Source: Nyssa sinensis
Taxonomy: Eukaryota > Streptophyta > Magnoliopsida > Cornales > Nyssaceae
Assembly (NCBI GenBank): GCA_008638375.1
Contig: CM018051.1
Coordinates: forward strand, 8,423,387 to 8,487,386
DNA: 64,000 nt
Direction of reading: 5' to 3'
The notes under the pieces are model-generated. The model was not told the DNA's origin. It worked only from the letters and a program-made list of their open reading frames with translations, and ran no database searches. The position numbers and the translations under genes are program-made. Positions 1-11,344 of the stretch are shown piece by piece (the stretch's first letter is position 1; each line of letters begins with the position of its first letter).

Positions 1-1
1 A

Positions 2-175
2 CGCTTTTGGGATGAAGAAACATTTGCAGATATAATGAAAGAATGCATAATAATGTATAATATGGTCATTGGGGATGAATGAGATATTGGTAATAATGAC
101 TTTGATGGAAGTGATGCAAATCCGCCTATAGAAGTGTCGCATGTGTATACACCAGAATTGGAAGACTTCATGTAA
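2..175 (+). pseudogene. Harbinger transposase (DDE_Tnp_4 type), C-terminal fragment with nonsense mutation
   Basis: Frame 2 gives RFWDEETFADIMKECIIMYN at the start, the conserved C-terminal helix of plant PIF/Harbinger transposases (family usual form: ADIMxACIIMHNMIIEDER). A TGA at 80-82 interrupts the frame where the family has Arg, consistent with a CGA to TGA change at a methylated CpG. The frame then stays open to TAA at 173-175, ending in an acidic tail. The catalytic domain lies to the left of the window. The enzyme would cut and rejoin element ends at TWA targets. Confidence 0.85.
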
Positions 176-265
176 ACCCATTGTCAGATCAGGGACAGTG
201 TAACTCATTCTCAACTGCAGTCAGATCTTATCGAGCATTTGTGAGAACGACATGGCGAAGAATAA

Positions 266-360
266 TTTTTTCAATTTCAATTTGAAGTTGTATTTTCAAT
301 TCTAATTTCAATTTCAGGTTGTATTTTCAATTTCAATTTCAAGTTGTATTTTCAATTTTA
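266..360. repeat. Short tandem repeat, about 33-bp unit, 3 copies
   Basis: Three imperfect copies of a unit containing AGGTTGTATTTTCAATTTCA-like sequence lie in the spacer between the converging transposase and ORF1 ends (176-469). Nothing else is recognisable in that spacer. Confidence 0.75.
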
Positions 361-469
361 CAAGTACTTTCATAGCAATCAAACTTAATACATAGTTTTT
401 CATAAATAATACCAACTCAGTAAATAATGACTAAAAATTAAAAAATAATAGCAACATAATAAATAAAGA

Positions 470-1466
470 CTAAAAATTAAAACCCCGCTTTTTCATAATT
501 TCTATCTTCAGGTTATTCCAAAATGATGCAGAAATTGGGTCCATGCCAGTAGTGTCAGTTTCCATGATTTTCATTTCCTTCTGCCATTCATTCTGCCTTA
601 CAATTTATTGCACCTGCCTTTCTTCAATTTTTAACTGTCTACGATGTTGCTCCAATACTATCTCCTGTTGAGCATAAATTTTGTCGTGCCGCTCAACTTT
701 TTGTCGTTCCACTTCCATTCTTTGATTCCAGTGGTGATGATCTAGTGATGCTTCATAACCGGTTTGCTTCTTTTTGTTTTTTAATTGTTTCTTCAAAGCC
801 TTTCTGTCCAATGGCCTATCGAGATTGGGAGTGGACGAGGGTTCAACGTCATCCCCTAAATATGGAGTTGAATAGCAAGATTCAATATGATTTGATTTAG
901 CAGGACTATCAGCTGAATGAGTTTTTGCTCTCTTATTGCTGGTGAGATTATCAGTCCATTTTCGCTCCATTTTCAATATATTCCAACAATGCTCGTATTG
1001 AAATGGTCTTCCAATGATCTTAGCAAACATTTCTTTTGCTTCATCAACCTGAAAAACATATGAAATCATTCAGTCAATAGTTCAAATATCAAATCATAGT
1101 AGTGTCTATCTAAAAAAGCTTAATCATTACATTATTTTGCTTGGTGTGTCCACTTTGTCGCAGTCTTTCAATTTGACTATAAAAACTGACAAATTTGTCG
1201 CATTTTGCATTTATATCAGTCCAACGACTTTTAATAGAAGTTTGCGAACTCTCTTCTTGATTACCTCAATAAAGTTTTAAGTATTTCAATATTTTATACT
1301 AGAAAGCACCACCTTGTTCATTCCTAGTAATTGCATCTTCACTCTTGAAGCGACTTCATTTTGTATTGGCGCCAATACTGCGGGATTGGTCTGCATAGCA
1401 TCATCATATAAATCGGCGTCGTTCATAAGCAAATCAGTGAAAGAACCGTCAAATTGCGAATCCATC
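470..1466 (-). pseudogene. Harbinger ORF1 protein (Myb/SANT-like, NAM-associated domain), broken
   Basis: The start codon is at 1464-1466, directly after an intron acceptor (TTTTTGTAG), and gives MDSQFDGSFTDLLMNDADLY, a typical ORF1 start. The frame runs to about 1300; a Myb-like piece containing SQTSIKSRWTDINAKCDKFV follows on minus at about 1130-1260, but the segment between the two is missing. The last exon (from 1048 down) reads VDEAKEMFAKIIGRPFQYEH, the NAM-associated C-terminal domain (PF14303 type) with a Lys/Glu-rich coiled coil. TAA at 605-607 is premature: the same frame continues to a normal-looking C-terminus (MKIMETDTTGMDPISASFWN) ending at 470-472. In active elements ORF1 binds DNA and partners the transposase. 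Confidence 0.82.
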
Positions 1467-1489
1467 TACAAAAAAAAAATTATAATCAA

Positions 1490-2130
1490 TTTAAAGAATG
1501 GGCATAAAATAATCAATTAAAAATAAATAAAATCACCCTAAATTAACACAAATAAATAAATAAACTAAAATTAAAACATTCAATTTAAATTACACAAATT
1601 AAATTAATTTAAAAATTATTTTAAATTCTAAATAACAATTAACTAAAATAGAAAAAAATTCTTCAATTATAAAAATTAGCTAAATAAATAAAATCACCCA
1701 AAATTAACAAAAATAAATAAATTAATTAAAATTAAAACATTCAATTTAAATTACAAAAATTAAATAATTTTAAAAATTATTTTAAATTCTAAATAACAAT
1801 TAACTACAATAGAAAAAAAAATTCTTCAATTATAAAAATTAACTAAATAAATAAATTCACCCTAAATTAACAAAAATAAATAAATAAAATAAAATTAAAA
1901 CATTCAATTTAAATTACAAAAATTAAATTATTTTAAATTCTAAATAACAATTAACTAAAATAGAAAAAAATTCTTCAATTATAAAAATTAGCTAAATAAA
2001 TAAATTCACCATAAATTAACAAAAATATATACATAAATAAATAAGCTAAAATTAAAATATTTAATTTAAATTACAAAAATTAAATTAATTTAAAAATTCA
2101 ATTTAAAATCTAAAACAATTAACTAATGTA
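1490..2130. repeat. AT-rich tandem repeat, about 150-163-bp unit, 3-4 copies, in the ORF1 leader intron
   Basis: The marker AATCACCCTAAATTAAC or a close variant recurs near 1531, 1692, 1854 and 2004. Each unit also contains ATTCTTCAATTATAAAAATT and AAACATTCAATTTAAATTAC. The two derivatives to the right carry only one unit, so the array grew in element C by unequal exchange or slippage. Confidence 0.85.
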
Positions 2131-2754
2131 AAACATATAAATATAAATATATGTTTTACATATATAAATATTAAATACATGTAAAACATATAACTAATTT
2201 AAACATATATATATATATATATGCATACAGGCCACACAGAGACACCGTCTCTGTATCCTTCTCTTCCCCCCCCCCCCCCGCGCCTGAGCTCCTCTTCCCC
2301 TCTGCGCCTCCTCCTTTCCCTTCCCTTCTGCCCTTCCTTCCCCTTTCCCCCCTCTGTGCCTCCTTCTTCAGATCTGCCATCACCAACCACAAGATTTGAA
2401 GAAAAATCAAGTGCAAGAGAAGGAACAGGAAACTTACAGTTTTCACGGCAAGCGATTTCATGGCAAGTGATTTTCCGGCTTTTGGCAAGTTTTTTCTTTC
2501 AAAATCTCTAAAAATCTCTCTGTATATATAGAATTTCTTGGGTTGAATAGAGCCGTTGAATGCATAGTAGAATCTGAAAATGACAAAACGGCTCTATGTA
2601 ACCTCTCCCTTTCTCTCTCCAGAGTTTGGAAAATTGCTACCCCAAGAGCATTGCTGTCATTTTCCAACCCTTGATGCCACCTCCGTTGGAGTAGAAAATT
2701 TTGAATTTGGGGTGGCATTTTAGCGGTTACCGGTAGTTGAGTATTTGCCACCTA

Positions 2755-3986
2755 GAGCAACTCCAAGGGGGAGTTGCATCTGGGGTGCCAACCCCATAAC
2801 TGCCGAAATGACACCTTAAATTTGAGAATTTCTATTCTAACGGGAGTGGTATTCAAGGTTGTAAAATTCCATACATGTTCTTGAGGTGGCATTTATAAAA
2901 ATTTTGGAGAAAGAAAATGGAAAAGTGCCAAATGAACCGTTCGGCCATTTCCATTTCTACTGTTCCAACGGCACCATTCCAACGGCTATATTTCAACCAA
3001 GAAATTCAGAGATTTGTGAAGAGAAAACTTACCAAAGCCAGGAGGGGTGTTGCCACACTGCCAGCGGTGGTGGAAAGAAAGGAAGAGGAGCCGCTGATGA
3101 AGGCTTGCGGCGGAGGGAGCGCGCGGCGGAGGGAGGCCCGCGACGGCGAAGGGCACGGTGCAGAAAGAGGGGAAGGAGGCGCAGATAGAGGGAAGGGGAG
3201 GGAGCCGCAAGGGGAGAAGGGGAAGGGAAGGAAGGCATAGTCGCGAAGGGGAAGGGGAAGGAGAAGGAATATCGGGAGATTTTATTCAGGAAGTTTACCA
3301 AAGCCATGTTTATATATATATATATATATATATAATTGATTTTAATTTAAAATAAATTTTTTTATTTTAGTTAATTGTTAAAATTTTAATTGAATTTTTT
3401 AATTTTAGTTTATTTATTTATTTATAATTCTTTGATTAATTTAAGGTGATTTTATTTATTTAACTAATTTTTATAATTAAAGAACTTTTTTCTATTTTAG
3501 TTAATTGTTATTTAATATTTAAATTGATTTTTTAATTAATTTAATTTTTGTAATTTAATTTAAATTTTCTAATTTGATTTAATATTAAATATTTTTTTAA
3601 TTAAGGATAATTTTATTTATTTTTTAATTGATTATTTTATGCTCATTCTTTAAATTGATTATAATTTTTTTTTAGATGGATCCACAATTTGATGGTGCTT
3701 TCACTAATTTGTTTATGAACAACGTCGATTTAAAATTTAAAATTTAAAATTTAAAATTTTGACTATAAAAATATATTTGTTAAATTACGACTGTTATGAA
3801 GACTATACCCGTTCAAATATAACCGTTAAGTTTAATTATATTTTTTAATAAAAAATATTAAAATGGCACCCCATTTTAGCACTTGCCATTGGAGCAGATT
3901 TATAATTCAGGAGTGTCAAAACACTGTTCAAGGTTGTAAATGACTGATTTGGCACCCCAAAATGCAAACTCCCTTTGGAGTTGCTC
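2755..3986 (+). mobile_element. Non-autonomous Harbinger derivative A
   Basis: It starts GAGCAACTCC (2755-2764) and ends GGAGTTGCTC (3977-3986), perfect 10-bp terminal inverted repeats. It is followed by TTA (3987-3989) and preceded by CTA (2752-2754), a degraded TWA target duplication. Inside are a GA-rich ORF1 leader (about 3020-3300), an AT-rich intron ending TTTTTTTTAG at 3675, and the first 19 codons of ORF1; the rest of the coding region is deleted. The orientation is opposite to elements C and B. Confidence 0.88.
3676..3732 (+). pseudogene. First ORF1 codons kept in derivative A
   Basis: ATG at 3676 follows a consensus acceptor and gives MDPQFDGAFTNLFMNNVDL, clearly homologous to the ORF1 start in element C (MDSQFDGSFTDLLMNDADL). 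The sequence then jumps to subterminal element DNA, so this is an internal-deletion breakpoint. It proves that A derives from an ORF1-bearing parent. Confidence 0.85.
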
Positions 3987-3989
3987 TTA

Positions 3990-5117
3990 GAGCAACTCCG
4001 TAGTTGCTATTTTGGGGTGTCAAATTATCCATTTGCAACCTTGAACAGTGTTATGGCATCCCTGAATTATAAATCTATTCCAATGGTAGGTGCCAAAATA
4101 GGAGTGTCATTTTAATATTTTTTTTGAAAAATGTATTTAAACTTAACGGTTATATTTTAACGGGTATATCAATTTAAAAAATGAGCATAAAATAATCAAT
4201 TAAAAAATAAATAAAATCACCCTTAATTAAAAAAATAATTAAAAACTAAATCAAATTAGAAAATTCAAATTAAATTACAAAAATTAATTTAATTAAAAAA
4301 TCAATTTAAATTCCAAATGACAATTAAGTAAAATAGAAAAAAATTCTTTAATTATAAAAATTAGCTAAATAAATAAAATCATCCTCAATTAACAAATAAA
4401 TAATAAATAAATAAATAAACTAAAATTTAGAATTTTAATTTATATTATAAAAATTAATTTAATTTAAAAAATCAGTTTCAATTCTAACAATTAAGTAAAA
4501 TAAAAAAATTTATTATAAATTAAAATCAATTGTATATATATAGAAACATTTCTTTTCTGGTTTCCTCATTTCTTTCCCCTTCCCCTTCCCCTTCCCCTTC
4601 CCCTTGGCTCCCTCCCGTTTCCCTTCCCCTAGCACCTCCCCCCTTCTCTTGTTTTGTTCCTGCGCCCCTTTCCCCGTCCCTTCTCTCTGCATCTCCTTCC
4701 CCTCAAGAAACACCATGCGCCTCTCTCCGCTTGCTACGCGCCTCCCTCTGCCACAAACCTCCCTACTGCAAGAAAAATCAGGAGCAAGAACAGTGATTTT
4801 CAAAGGCGGCAAGTGAGATGATTTTCTTGCCTTTGGTAAGTTTTATTTTCACAAAATTTATGAAAATCTTTTTTGTTAAAATATAGCCGTTAAAATGGTA
4901 GCTATTGAACAGTAGAAATGGAAATGGCCGAACCGTTCGGATGACACCTCTCCCTTTTCTCTCTCCTGCGTTTGTAAACATGCCACCCCAAGAACATGAA
5001 TGATATTTTACAACCCTGGATGCCACTTCCATTGGAATGGAAATTTTTGAATCTCGGGTGCCATTTCGGCAGTTATGGAGTTGGCACCCTAGATGGCACT
5101 CCTCCTTAGAGTTGCTC
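3990..5117 (-). mobile_element. Non-autonomous Harbinger derivative B, inverted relative to A
   Basis: It begins GAGCAACTCC at 3990 and ends GAGTTGCTC at 5109-5117. TTA flanks it on both sides (3987-3989 and 5118-5120), an intact 3-bp target-site duplication of the Harbinger TWA type. It has the same parts as A in reverse: subterminal blocks with GGTGCC motifs, an AT-rich intron (about 4190-4540) and a CT-rich leader (about 4560-4760). The ORF1 start is gone. A and B share the single TTA, which suggests that one inserted into the target duplication of the other. Confidence 0.88.
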
Positions 5118-5120
5118 TTA

Positions 5121-6067
5121 TCCAGACATATGTAAATTTTAAATGCATCTTTTAAAAAAATATTTTTAATTTGAATATTTTATTCAAAATCGTTTTTTGA
5201 AAAAATGTTTTTAGAAACATATTTTCAAAAAACTTAAAAACTAATGAATTTTTAAATATTTAGAACTTTATTCAATAAAAGACTTTTAAAAGATTTAAAA
5301 AAAAAAATTAAAACGAGTTTTTTATGTAATATGAAATTATTAAATATTTATTATAAAAAATGTAAAATTCTTATAATTAAATAAAATATCATAATATAAT
5401 AATATATATGGTGTAATATTCACGAATTTAATAATTTGACATAAGTTGCATATAAAATAATAAGTAAAATACATAGTAATTTAAACTTATTATAATTAGT
5501 AACTAAGTATTAAATTAAATTATTTATCTATATTTTATTTCCACTACTTTTTTTTTTTTTGTCTATTGTTCTTAGAATAAAATAAAAATCTTATTATAAT
5601 CTTGGATCTTAATTTTTCAATCTTCTCTTTCATTTAAAAAATAAATTAATATTATCTTTTACTAATTTTTAGAATTATTACTGGTACAAAATAAATGTTT
5701 CAATTATTTTGATATGTTTTTACTAGTTTCGGTATGCTAAAAATCCGAAATCTTAGAAATTAAAATGTTTTGGTAATTACCAGTGTGAGGTCAAAAACTC
5801 CACATTTCATATAGAATACCCTTGCAGCAACTGTGAAGGGGTTATCATTTCATGAAATCAATCAGTGAAATTCGATCAGTATTAGGAGAAAATTTCAGCT
5901 TAGTCATAAAGCCAATACAGCCCATAAAACTCTTTATATAAAAATCTATCTGTTGCTGTTTATTTCTTCCCCCACCTTAATAGGGGATTTGTAGCCAAAA
6001 ATGTCAGTGGACTCTGCTCCTAAATGATAAAGATCTCTAGAGTATCAAGACAAAGAAAATTGCAACT
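5121..6067. other. Intergenic, AT-rich, no gene seen
   Basis: Poly-A/T tracts and short direct repeats only. No open frame or known motif was recognised. The right part will hold the 3' end of the GH3 transcript. Confidence 0.6.
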
Positions 6068-6073
6068 TTTATT
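6068..6073 (-). terminator. Candidate poly(A) signal AATAAA of the GH3 gene
   Basis: AATAAA on the minus strand lies about 115 nt beyond the stop codon at 6188, a normal 3'-UTR distance. Plant signals are loose, so this is a candidate only. Confidence 0.4.
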
Positions 6074-6187
6074 CATTTTTTTATGTAATCACTAATCAAT
6101 TTCAACTGGATGGGATTATTGTGTTTCTTACAAATCTGAAACAAGAAAATAGGCTCACACTATATCAAATTCCATCAAGTATGACTT

Positions 6188-9100
6188 CTAGTTAGCCTTA
6201 GAAGGTTTGGTGGTGAGTCCAAATCCAAATGGGAAGAGAGGATCATAATGTGGATCCCCAACATTCATGGGGAGCTGATCAACAGTCTTGAACCAGGTGC
6301 GCGAGAGCTTGCCGGTGAAACCATAGTCGCCAAATAGAACATCAGCGACGCCTTGGCCTTCAGTTCCAGGAAGCCAAGCTGCTACAAGTGCATCAATTGT
6401 GGAAAGATATGGTTGGATCACGACAGGACGACCGGAAATAATGATGACAACACATTTCACATATCCACAGACATTTGTGATGGTGCTGGGGCCAGGTTCT
6501 GGGATTGTCAAACTCAAGTTGTCACCAAATGTCTCTGAATATGGGGGCTCTCCCACTACAACAATGGCATAGGAGAATTTGTTGGACTCGACAAAGTTAG
6601 CATCAGGGTTCTCTTTGAAAACAACTTCAGTTGTTGGATCAACAGTGTTTTTTATAGCTTTAAGGATTGTGGTACCTGTACATGGAAAAAATTCATTTTT
6701 AAGGATGAATTTTAGAAGAAAAGATATCTCTAACTATAGTGAAATATTTGGTCATATACATAACAACTTTCAGCAGGAAAGGGATGATTGTATGTACCAA
6801 TTGTGAGGTTATTGCCACTAAGTCCTTGCCACTCGATTGTCCACCCACCACACTGATTACCAAGATCATCCGCATGGCTTCCTGCAACGAGTATTTTCGA
6901 TGCCTTCTTAGGAAGGGGTAAAAGTGGTTTGTCTGCAGATTCACCATTCTTCAAAAGCACAAGAGATTTTCTCACTGCTTCCCTGGCCAGTTCTCTATGC
7001 TCCTGTTCAAGTGAAAGAGTGTTTTAAGAAGATGAAGGTGATTTCTTTTTCATCTTGCAAAAAGGGTGGTCCAAAAAAACTCCAAATTAAAAAACTAAGA
7101 GACTGACCTGGCTTCCTAAGTACTTGGTCAGGCTAAGGTCAGCCAATGGGTTCTCAAATAGACCCATGATAAATTTAACCCGCAAAATCCTCTTCACTGC
7201 ATCGTCAATTCGGCTCATGGGAATGATCTTATTCTTCACCTGGAAGGTTAGAACATCAATGAATTCTGTGTAGTTGTAGGGAATCATGATCTGCAATAAG
7301 CCCACAACATCTAGATCAGTGCTTGGTTACAAATTGACTAACATTTGATACTATGAATCAAATTTTGAAAACTATTAAACATGAAAGCCAATTAACTAAA
7401 GACTGACCATGTCAATGCCAGCATGAATTCCAGTTTCAACGGAATATGAATAGTTGGCATGAGGTGGAGAAGTGATTCTATCAAGACCCTCCCAATCTGA
7501 GATGACAAAACCCTGAAATAATTCACCAATTTACACTTAGCTGCTTTTCTTCATATGACACAGACCAAAAAACACACGGTTGAATTTATCAATTTATGTA
7601 ATGTGATTTACTCTGAAACGCAAAGTGTTCTTGAGGAAACCGGTGATGAGTTCATGGTTGGCATGCATTTTTATCCCATTCCAGCTCGAGTAGGATATCA
7701 TAACAGTTGCCACACCCTTAATAATTGAATTGTAGTAGGCTGGCATGTGGATGCTTAGCAATCCATGCCTGCTTATTACAGTGTTGTTCTCATTGATGCC
7801 TTCAGTTGTTCCACCATCTCCCAAATAGTGCTTAGCGCATGCCGCAACCTTTATTCTGCAAGAATGAACACCAAAATTAAGGAAATTAACAAGTGAATAG
7901 GTAAATTCAATTATAAAGTATTTTAAATGCTCAAATTTATTATTTCAATTAAAAATAAGTTGATTACCCAATATAACATTCAGCTCATGGGTCATTTTTC
8001 TTTCTTATTTATCATAATGCACAATCAAATCCTAAGTCAAATTAAAATGCAAGGGTGAAATAATGGGTTTTGAATATTTTTAACTAATGAATATTTTAGG
8101 ACCACCATGTCTGTTCTTCTGGTTTTAGATATTGATAAACAAATAACCAAGTCAAACTTTGCAGCTTGTACATGCATTTAGGCCTATTTTGTTTTATCCA
8201 TTTTTTTATGGTTTTTGTTTTTGTTTTTCTTCATTACTGTGAGCCCCGTGGTCCACACCACTAAATCCTCAACCAAACACAAAGTCCAAAAGAGTGGCTT
8301 TCCAATGACCACAATGGCACACTTACCTATCAGCCAGAATCCACATTTTTTAAAAGTCTCCCTCATCCTTGGCAAAAAAATTACCTAGAATTAGACCACC
8401 AGAACAGTCACACATCAAAAGTAGGCAAAGTTGACCTTTTATTCCTGATGAGCTCAAATCTTAGATGGATATTGAAAGTCTTGAAAGGATGTTATCACAA
8501 ATGATAAATGACACAGATCTGTGTTCAATATACAGTTATGTTACGCAACGCATGGTTGTGGATCAATCCTAAATCTTATAGCCAAGTCACCAAGAAAGTG
8601 ACCGACTGTCATGTCATGTAAACGAAAATTATACATTCTCTTGTGGTTTCAGCTATACAAATATAAACATCCAATTATAATTTACAAAAAAAATAATTAA
8701 AATTCATGTTGTGTAAAACCCATAACACTTTCACCTTATTATGGTTCTATGAAATCCAAAACATTCATATGTATAGCAGGGACACCCTTTAGTTTTTGCT
8801 ATTTATAGACCAAAGGATGGGGACTATTACCGTAATGGATCCAGGAATGAGTCTATCACTAGGTTATGTTCCTAACTATAAAGTGGTTATTAATTTGCTA
8901 AAAAACCTTACTTGCCACCAACAAAGGGAACACCCTTCGGAGAATTAGCAGGAACTTCTCCTTGTAATCCTGGTATAATCTCGGTCATTGCTTGAACAAT
9001 CTTGTGATCTTCACTGTAGCTTTCATAACATCGACCCCATCTTGGATCTCTGCAGACCTGTGCATACACAGAATTAGCTTAAGTAAAAAGTGATAACTTC

Positions 9101-10078
9101 CAGTAAGTTAAAATTTTTCTTAAATCACAGCAATTAGATTTTGGATTTGATTTAATTACCGCAATACATGGTGCAAAAACATATGGAATGCCTGTAGCTC
9201 TAACTTCAAGGGCAGTTGCAGCTCCGATTTTCTTGACAAGTTCAGGGTCCCTGATTGACAAGAATGAAGCGAATCATGCAATTGCAACAATCTTTTATTC
9301 ATATCATTTTTGCTATAATTTGCAAGATTAAGTTAATTTTCCTGGAATTGCTCTCTGCTGCAAATAGAGACTTGTGAATGGCAAGAGAGAATTAAACAAT
9401 ACTAAACCATTTCTCCCAGGAAAAAGTCATACTGAGTTTGGCTTATTAGTAGATTCAATAATGCCTCAGATGCAAACAATCGAATACATGTTTAACAAAA
9501 CAATGTCTGAGAACATATTTGCTTATATGTCTATTGACTTGCCTTGTGGCTCCGAGCCCAACATTGTGGGGAAAAATTGTTGCCTTGTAAACATTGTTGT
9601 GGCCATGAACAGCATCAATCCCATAAATCATTGGGATCCCAAGACGGGTAGATAGTGAACCCTTTTGAAAATCATTCACCATGTTGATCCAAGTCTCAGC
9701 AGATGCTTGTTTAGCCGGAACACTTCCACCACCACTCAATACACTCCCTGTCCATATGTAGAAAATATTACACCACATATAAAGCATGCCCACATTCAAT
9801 CACATAATTCTAACATTGTTCATTACATAGAGAAGAAGACTTTCATTGATGTTTACCTATATAGTACTTCTTCATCACCTCGGCCTGATGCAACAGTCCG
9901 GTCAATCTGCACCATTTGGCCGATCTTTTCCTCTAAGGTCATCCGGCTCAGCAGGTCCTTGACTCGATTATTCAGTGGCTGCTTAGGATCTTTGTATATC
10001 ATGTAAGTCTGCTTTTGCCAATGCTGCCCAGAAGCACATTACCAGAATCCCCATCAAGAATATGGAAATCCTAGCCAT
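6188..10078 (-). CDS. Glycoside hydrolase family 3 exo-beta-glucanase/beta-glucosidase, two frameshifts in exon 1
   Basis: Secreted enzyme that removes glucose from the non-reducing ends of wall beta-glucans (barley ExoI type). Exons on minus: 9857-10078, 9543-9747, 9160-9250, 8912-9057, 7612-7855, 7408-7512, 7108-7290, 6798-7002, 6188-6675. With the two extra bases discounted, the product is about 628 residues, normal for the family. Seen: signal peptide (about 1-23), family block [64 protein letters not shown], nucleophile motif GFVISDWEG (Asp near 308), and the acid/base segment GEPPYSET (near 508-515). Oddities: exon 1 needs two single-base deletions to read through (after the signal peptide and near its 3' end); intron 2 uses a GC donor. 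It may be a recent pseudogene or carry assembly errors; all other exons are clean. Confidence 0.93.
9541..9542 (-). other. Non-canonical GC splice donor of GH3 intron 2
   Basis: Exon 2 ends CCACAAG and the intron starts GCAAGT. This is the strong AG|GCAAGT form known for GC-AG introns. Joining to the acceptor at 9251-9253 restores Arg-Asp-Pro in frame, which matches the family exactly, so the position is well fixed. Confidence 0.85.
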
Positions 10079-10096
10079 TTTTACTCCCCAAATTAC

Positions 10097-10373
10097 CTTC
10101 AGATTGAAAGGATAATACAATGTTAGATTAGATTACTGGGCCATTCTTTGCCATTGAAAACCAAAACTATGAAACATTTAATAGAAGAGGAAAATAAAGG
10201 AATAAAATAAGAAAAAAGAACCAAATTGATGTCTTGTTACAGAGAATGAATCATCAATCAATCTGGGGCTAAAGGGCTGTAATTCGACCAATTAAATTTG
10301 AAACCGCACACAATAAAGATAAAGATCTGAAAAAAAAACTATTATTCGACAATGAACTCAAAAGACCAGCATT

Positions 10374-10414
<41 letters not shown>

Positions 10415-10992
10415 TATATTATCTCCTATCAGTATTAGAATATACTCCTACATAATACACACACACATGTAGTATCTGCAGCATCCTTATCAAATTATGG
10501 GTAGATGCATAATAATGATCTGAAAAATGGCATTACAATAATAACTTCCAAGTTCCAACAAATGGGTCACCTAAAACATGATAAATGTAAATATAAAAAT
10601 TGATTACATAAAAATCTGAAATGTATAATGTTTAAACAGATCACTTAAAGTAGAAAGAGAAAATTTCAGAGAAAAGTCTCAGCATCTATCTTATAAATTT
10701 CACCAAATTAAAACATAAACAACTAACAGTAGGCAGTTGAAGTACAATTCACTTTAGCTAAGAACTGCCCAAAGAAAGAGTCAAATAATTGGAAGAAGAA
10801 AGAGACCATATCACAGAGGCCACATCAATTATGTAGTTACAAGACAACAAAAATCACTGAACCCAGAAACAGAACACCAATAACATTCAGGCATTTGAAT
10901 CCATTGTCACCAATGATTATCGTTACTCATTGATTCATAATTATAGACGCTTAAAGACAACTTACAGAGGAAATGAGCTGTGGAGGACTTAC
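10097..10992 (-). other. Probable 5'-UTR intron of the GH3 gene
   Basis: A consensus donor (CTCT|GTAAGT at 10992) and an acceptor (CTGAAG at 10097-10098) lie just upstream of the ATG at 10078. A leader intron is common in this family. It contains an (AT)n microsatellite at about 10377-10411. No coding sequence is seen in it. Confidence 0.6.
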
Positions 10993-11032
10993 AGAGAGGG
11001 ACCCAGAAATGGCGTAGCCTCCGCAAGTTGTT

Positions 11033-11036
<4 letters not shown>

Positions 11037-11067
<31 letters not shown>
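11037..11067. repeat. (GA)n microsatellite in the GH3 5' leader
   Basis: About 15 GA units; on the transcript strand this is a CT run. It lies between the likely transcription start and the leader-intron donor, a common place for CT tracts in plant genes. Confidence 0.9.
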
Positions 11068-11070
<3 letters not shown>

Positions 11071-11144
11071 GACTAGGGGAGTTTTTTTTTCTTCCCTTGG
11101 CTGTCAGGGAAATGGCGATTTGGAAGAGGCAGGGATGGAGGTGG

Positions 11145-11152
11145 TATTTATA
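11145..11152 (-). promoter_or_regulatory. Likely TATA box of the GH3 gene (TATAAATA)
   Basis: The minus strand reads CTATAAATACC. Transcription would start about 30 bp downstream near 11115, giving a leader of about 120 nt before the intron donor. The position fits the gene model; there is no direct evidence of use. Confidence 0.6.
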
Positions 11153-11344
11153 GAAAAGTTTGTTTTATTTTTATGATTTTTTGGGTTGATTTTACTGTCT
11201 CCAGTTGGAGAAGAATTGCTAATGGAGTGGCAATCTTGTGTACCATGAACCTTACTTTCTTACGTGCATCCCACTTCTAATTGTGCCACGTAACTACCAC
11301 CAAAACTTTATTGGCTGGCTCAAAAAGACTATCACAATGCCTAG

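Larger units (their letters stand above)
1..2754 (-). mobile_element. PIF/Harbinger-type DNA transposon, partial, inactivated (element C)
   Basis: Two convergent reading frames identify it: a DDE-type transposase C-terminus on the plus strand (2-175) and an ORF1 with Myb-like and NAM-associated regions on the minus strand (470-1466), the two-gene layout of plant PIF/Harbinger elements. The ORF1 leader is a CT-rich stretch (about 2230-2480 as read on plus), followed by an AT-rich intron. Sequence from about 2520 to 2751 matches the subterminal region of the two neighbouring derivatives, but the last ~40 bp with the terminal inverted repeat are missing where element A begins. Strand is given for ORF1. 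The left end lies outside the window. Both coding regions carry premature stops, so this copy cannot supply proteins. Confidence 0.85.

Noticed and set aside
2171..3307. Several 60-107-codon frames rich in Arg/Gly/Glu or Ser/Pro
   Set aside because: They translate the CT/GA-rich ORF1 leader of the Harbinger elements, not protein genes.
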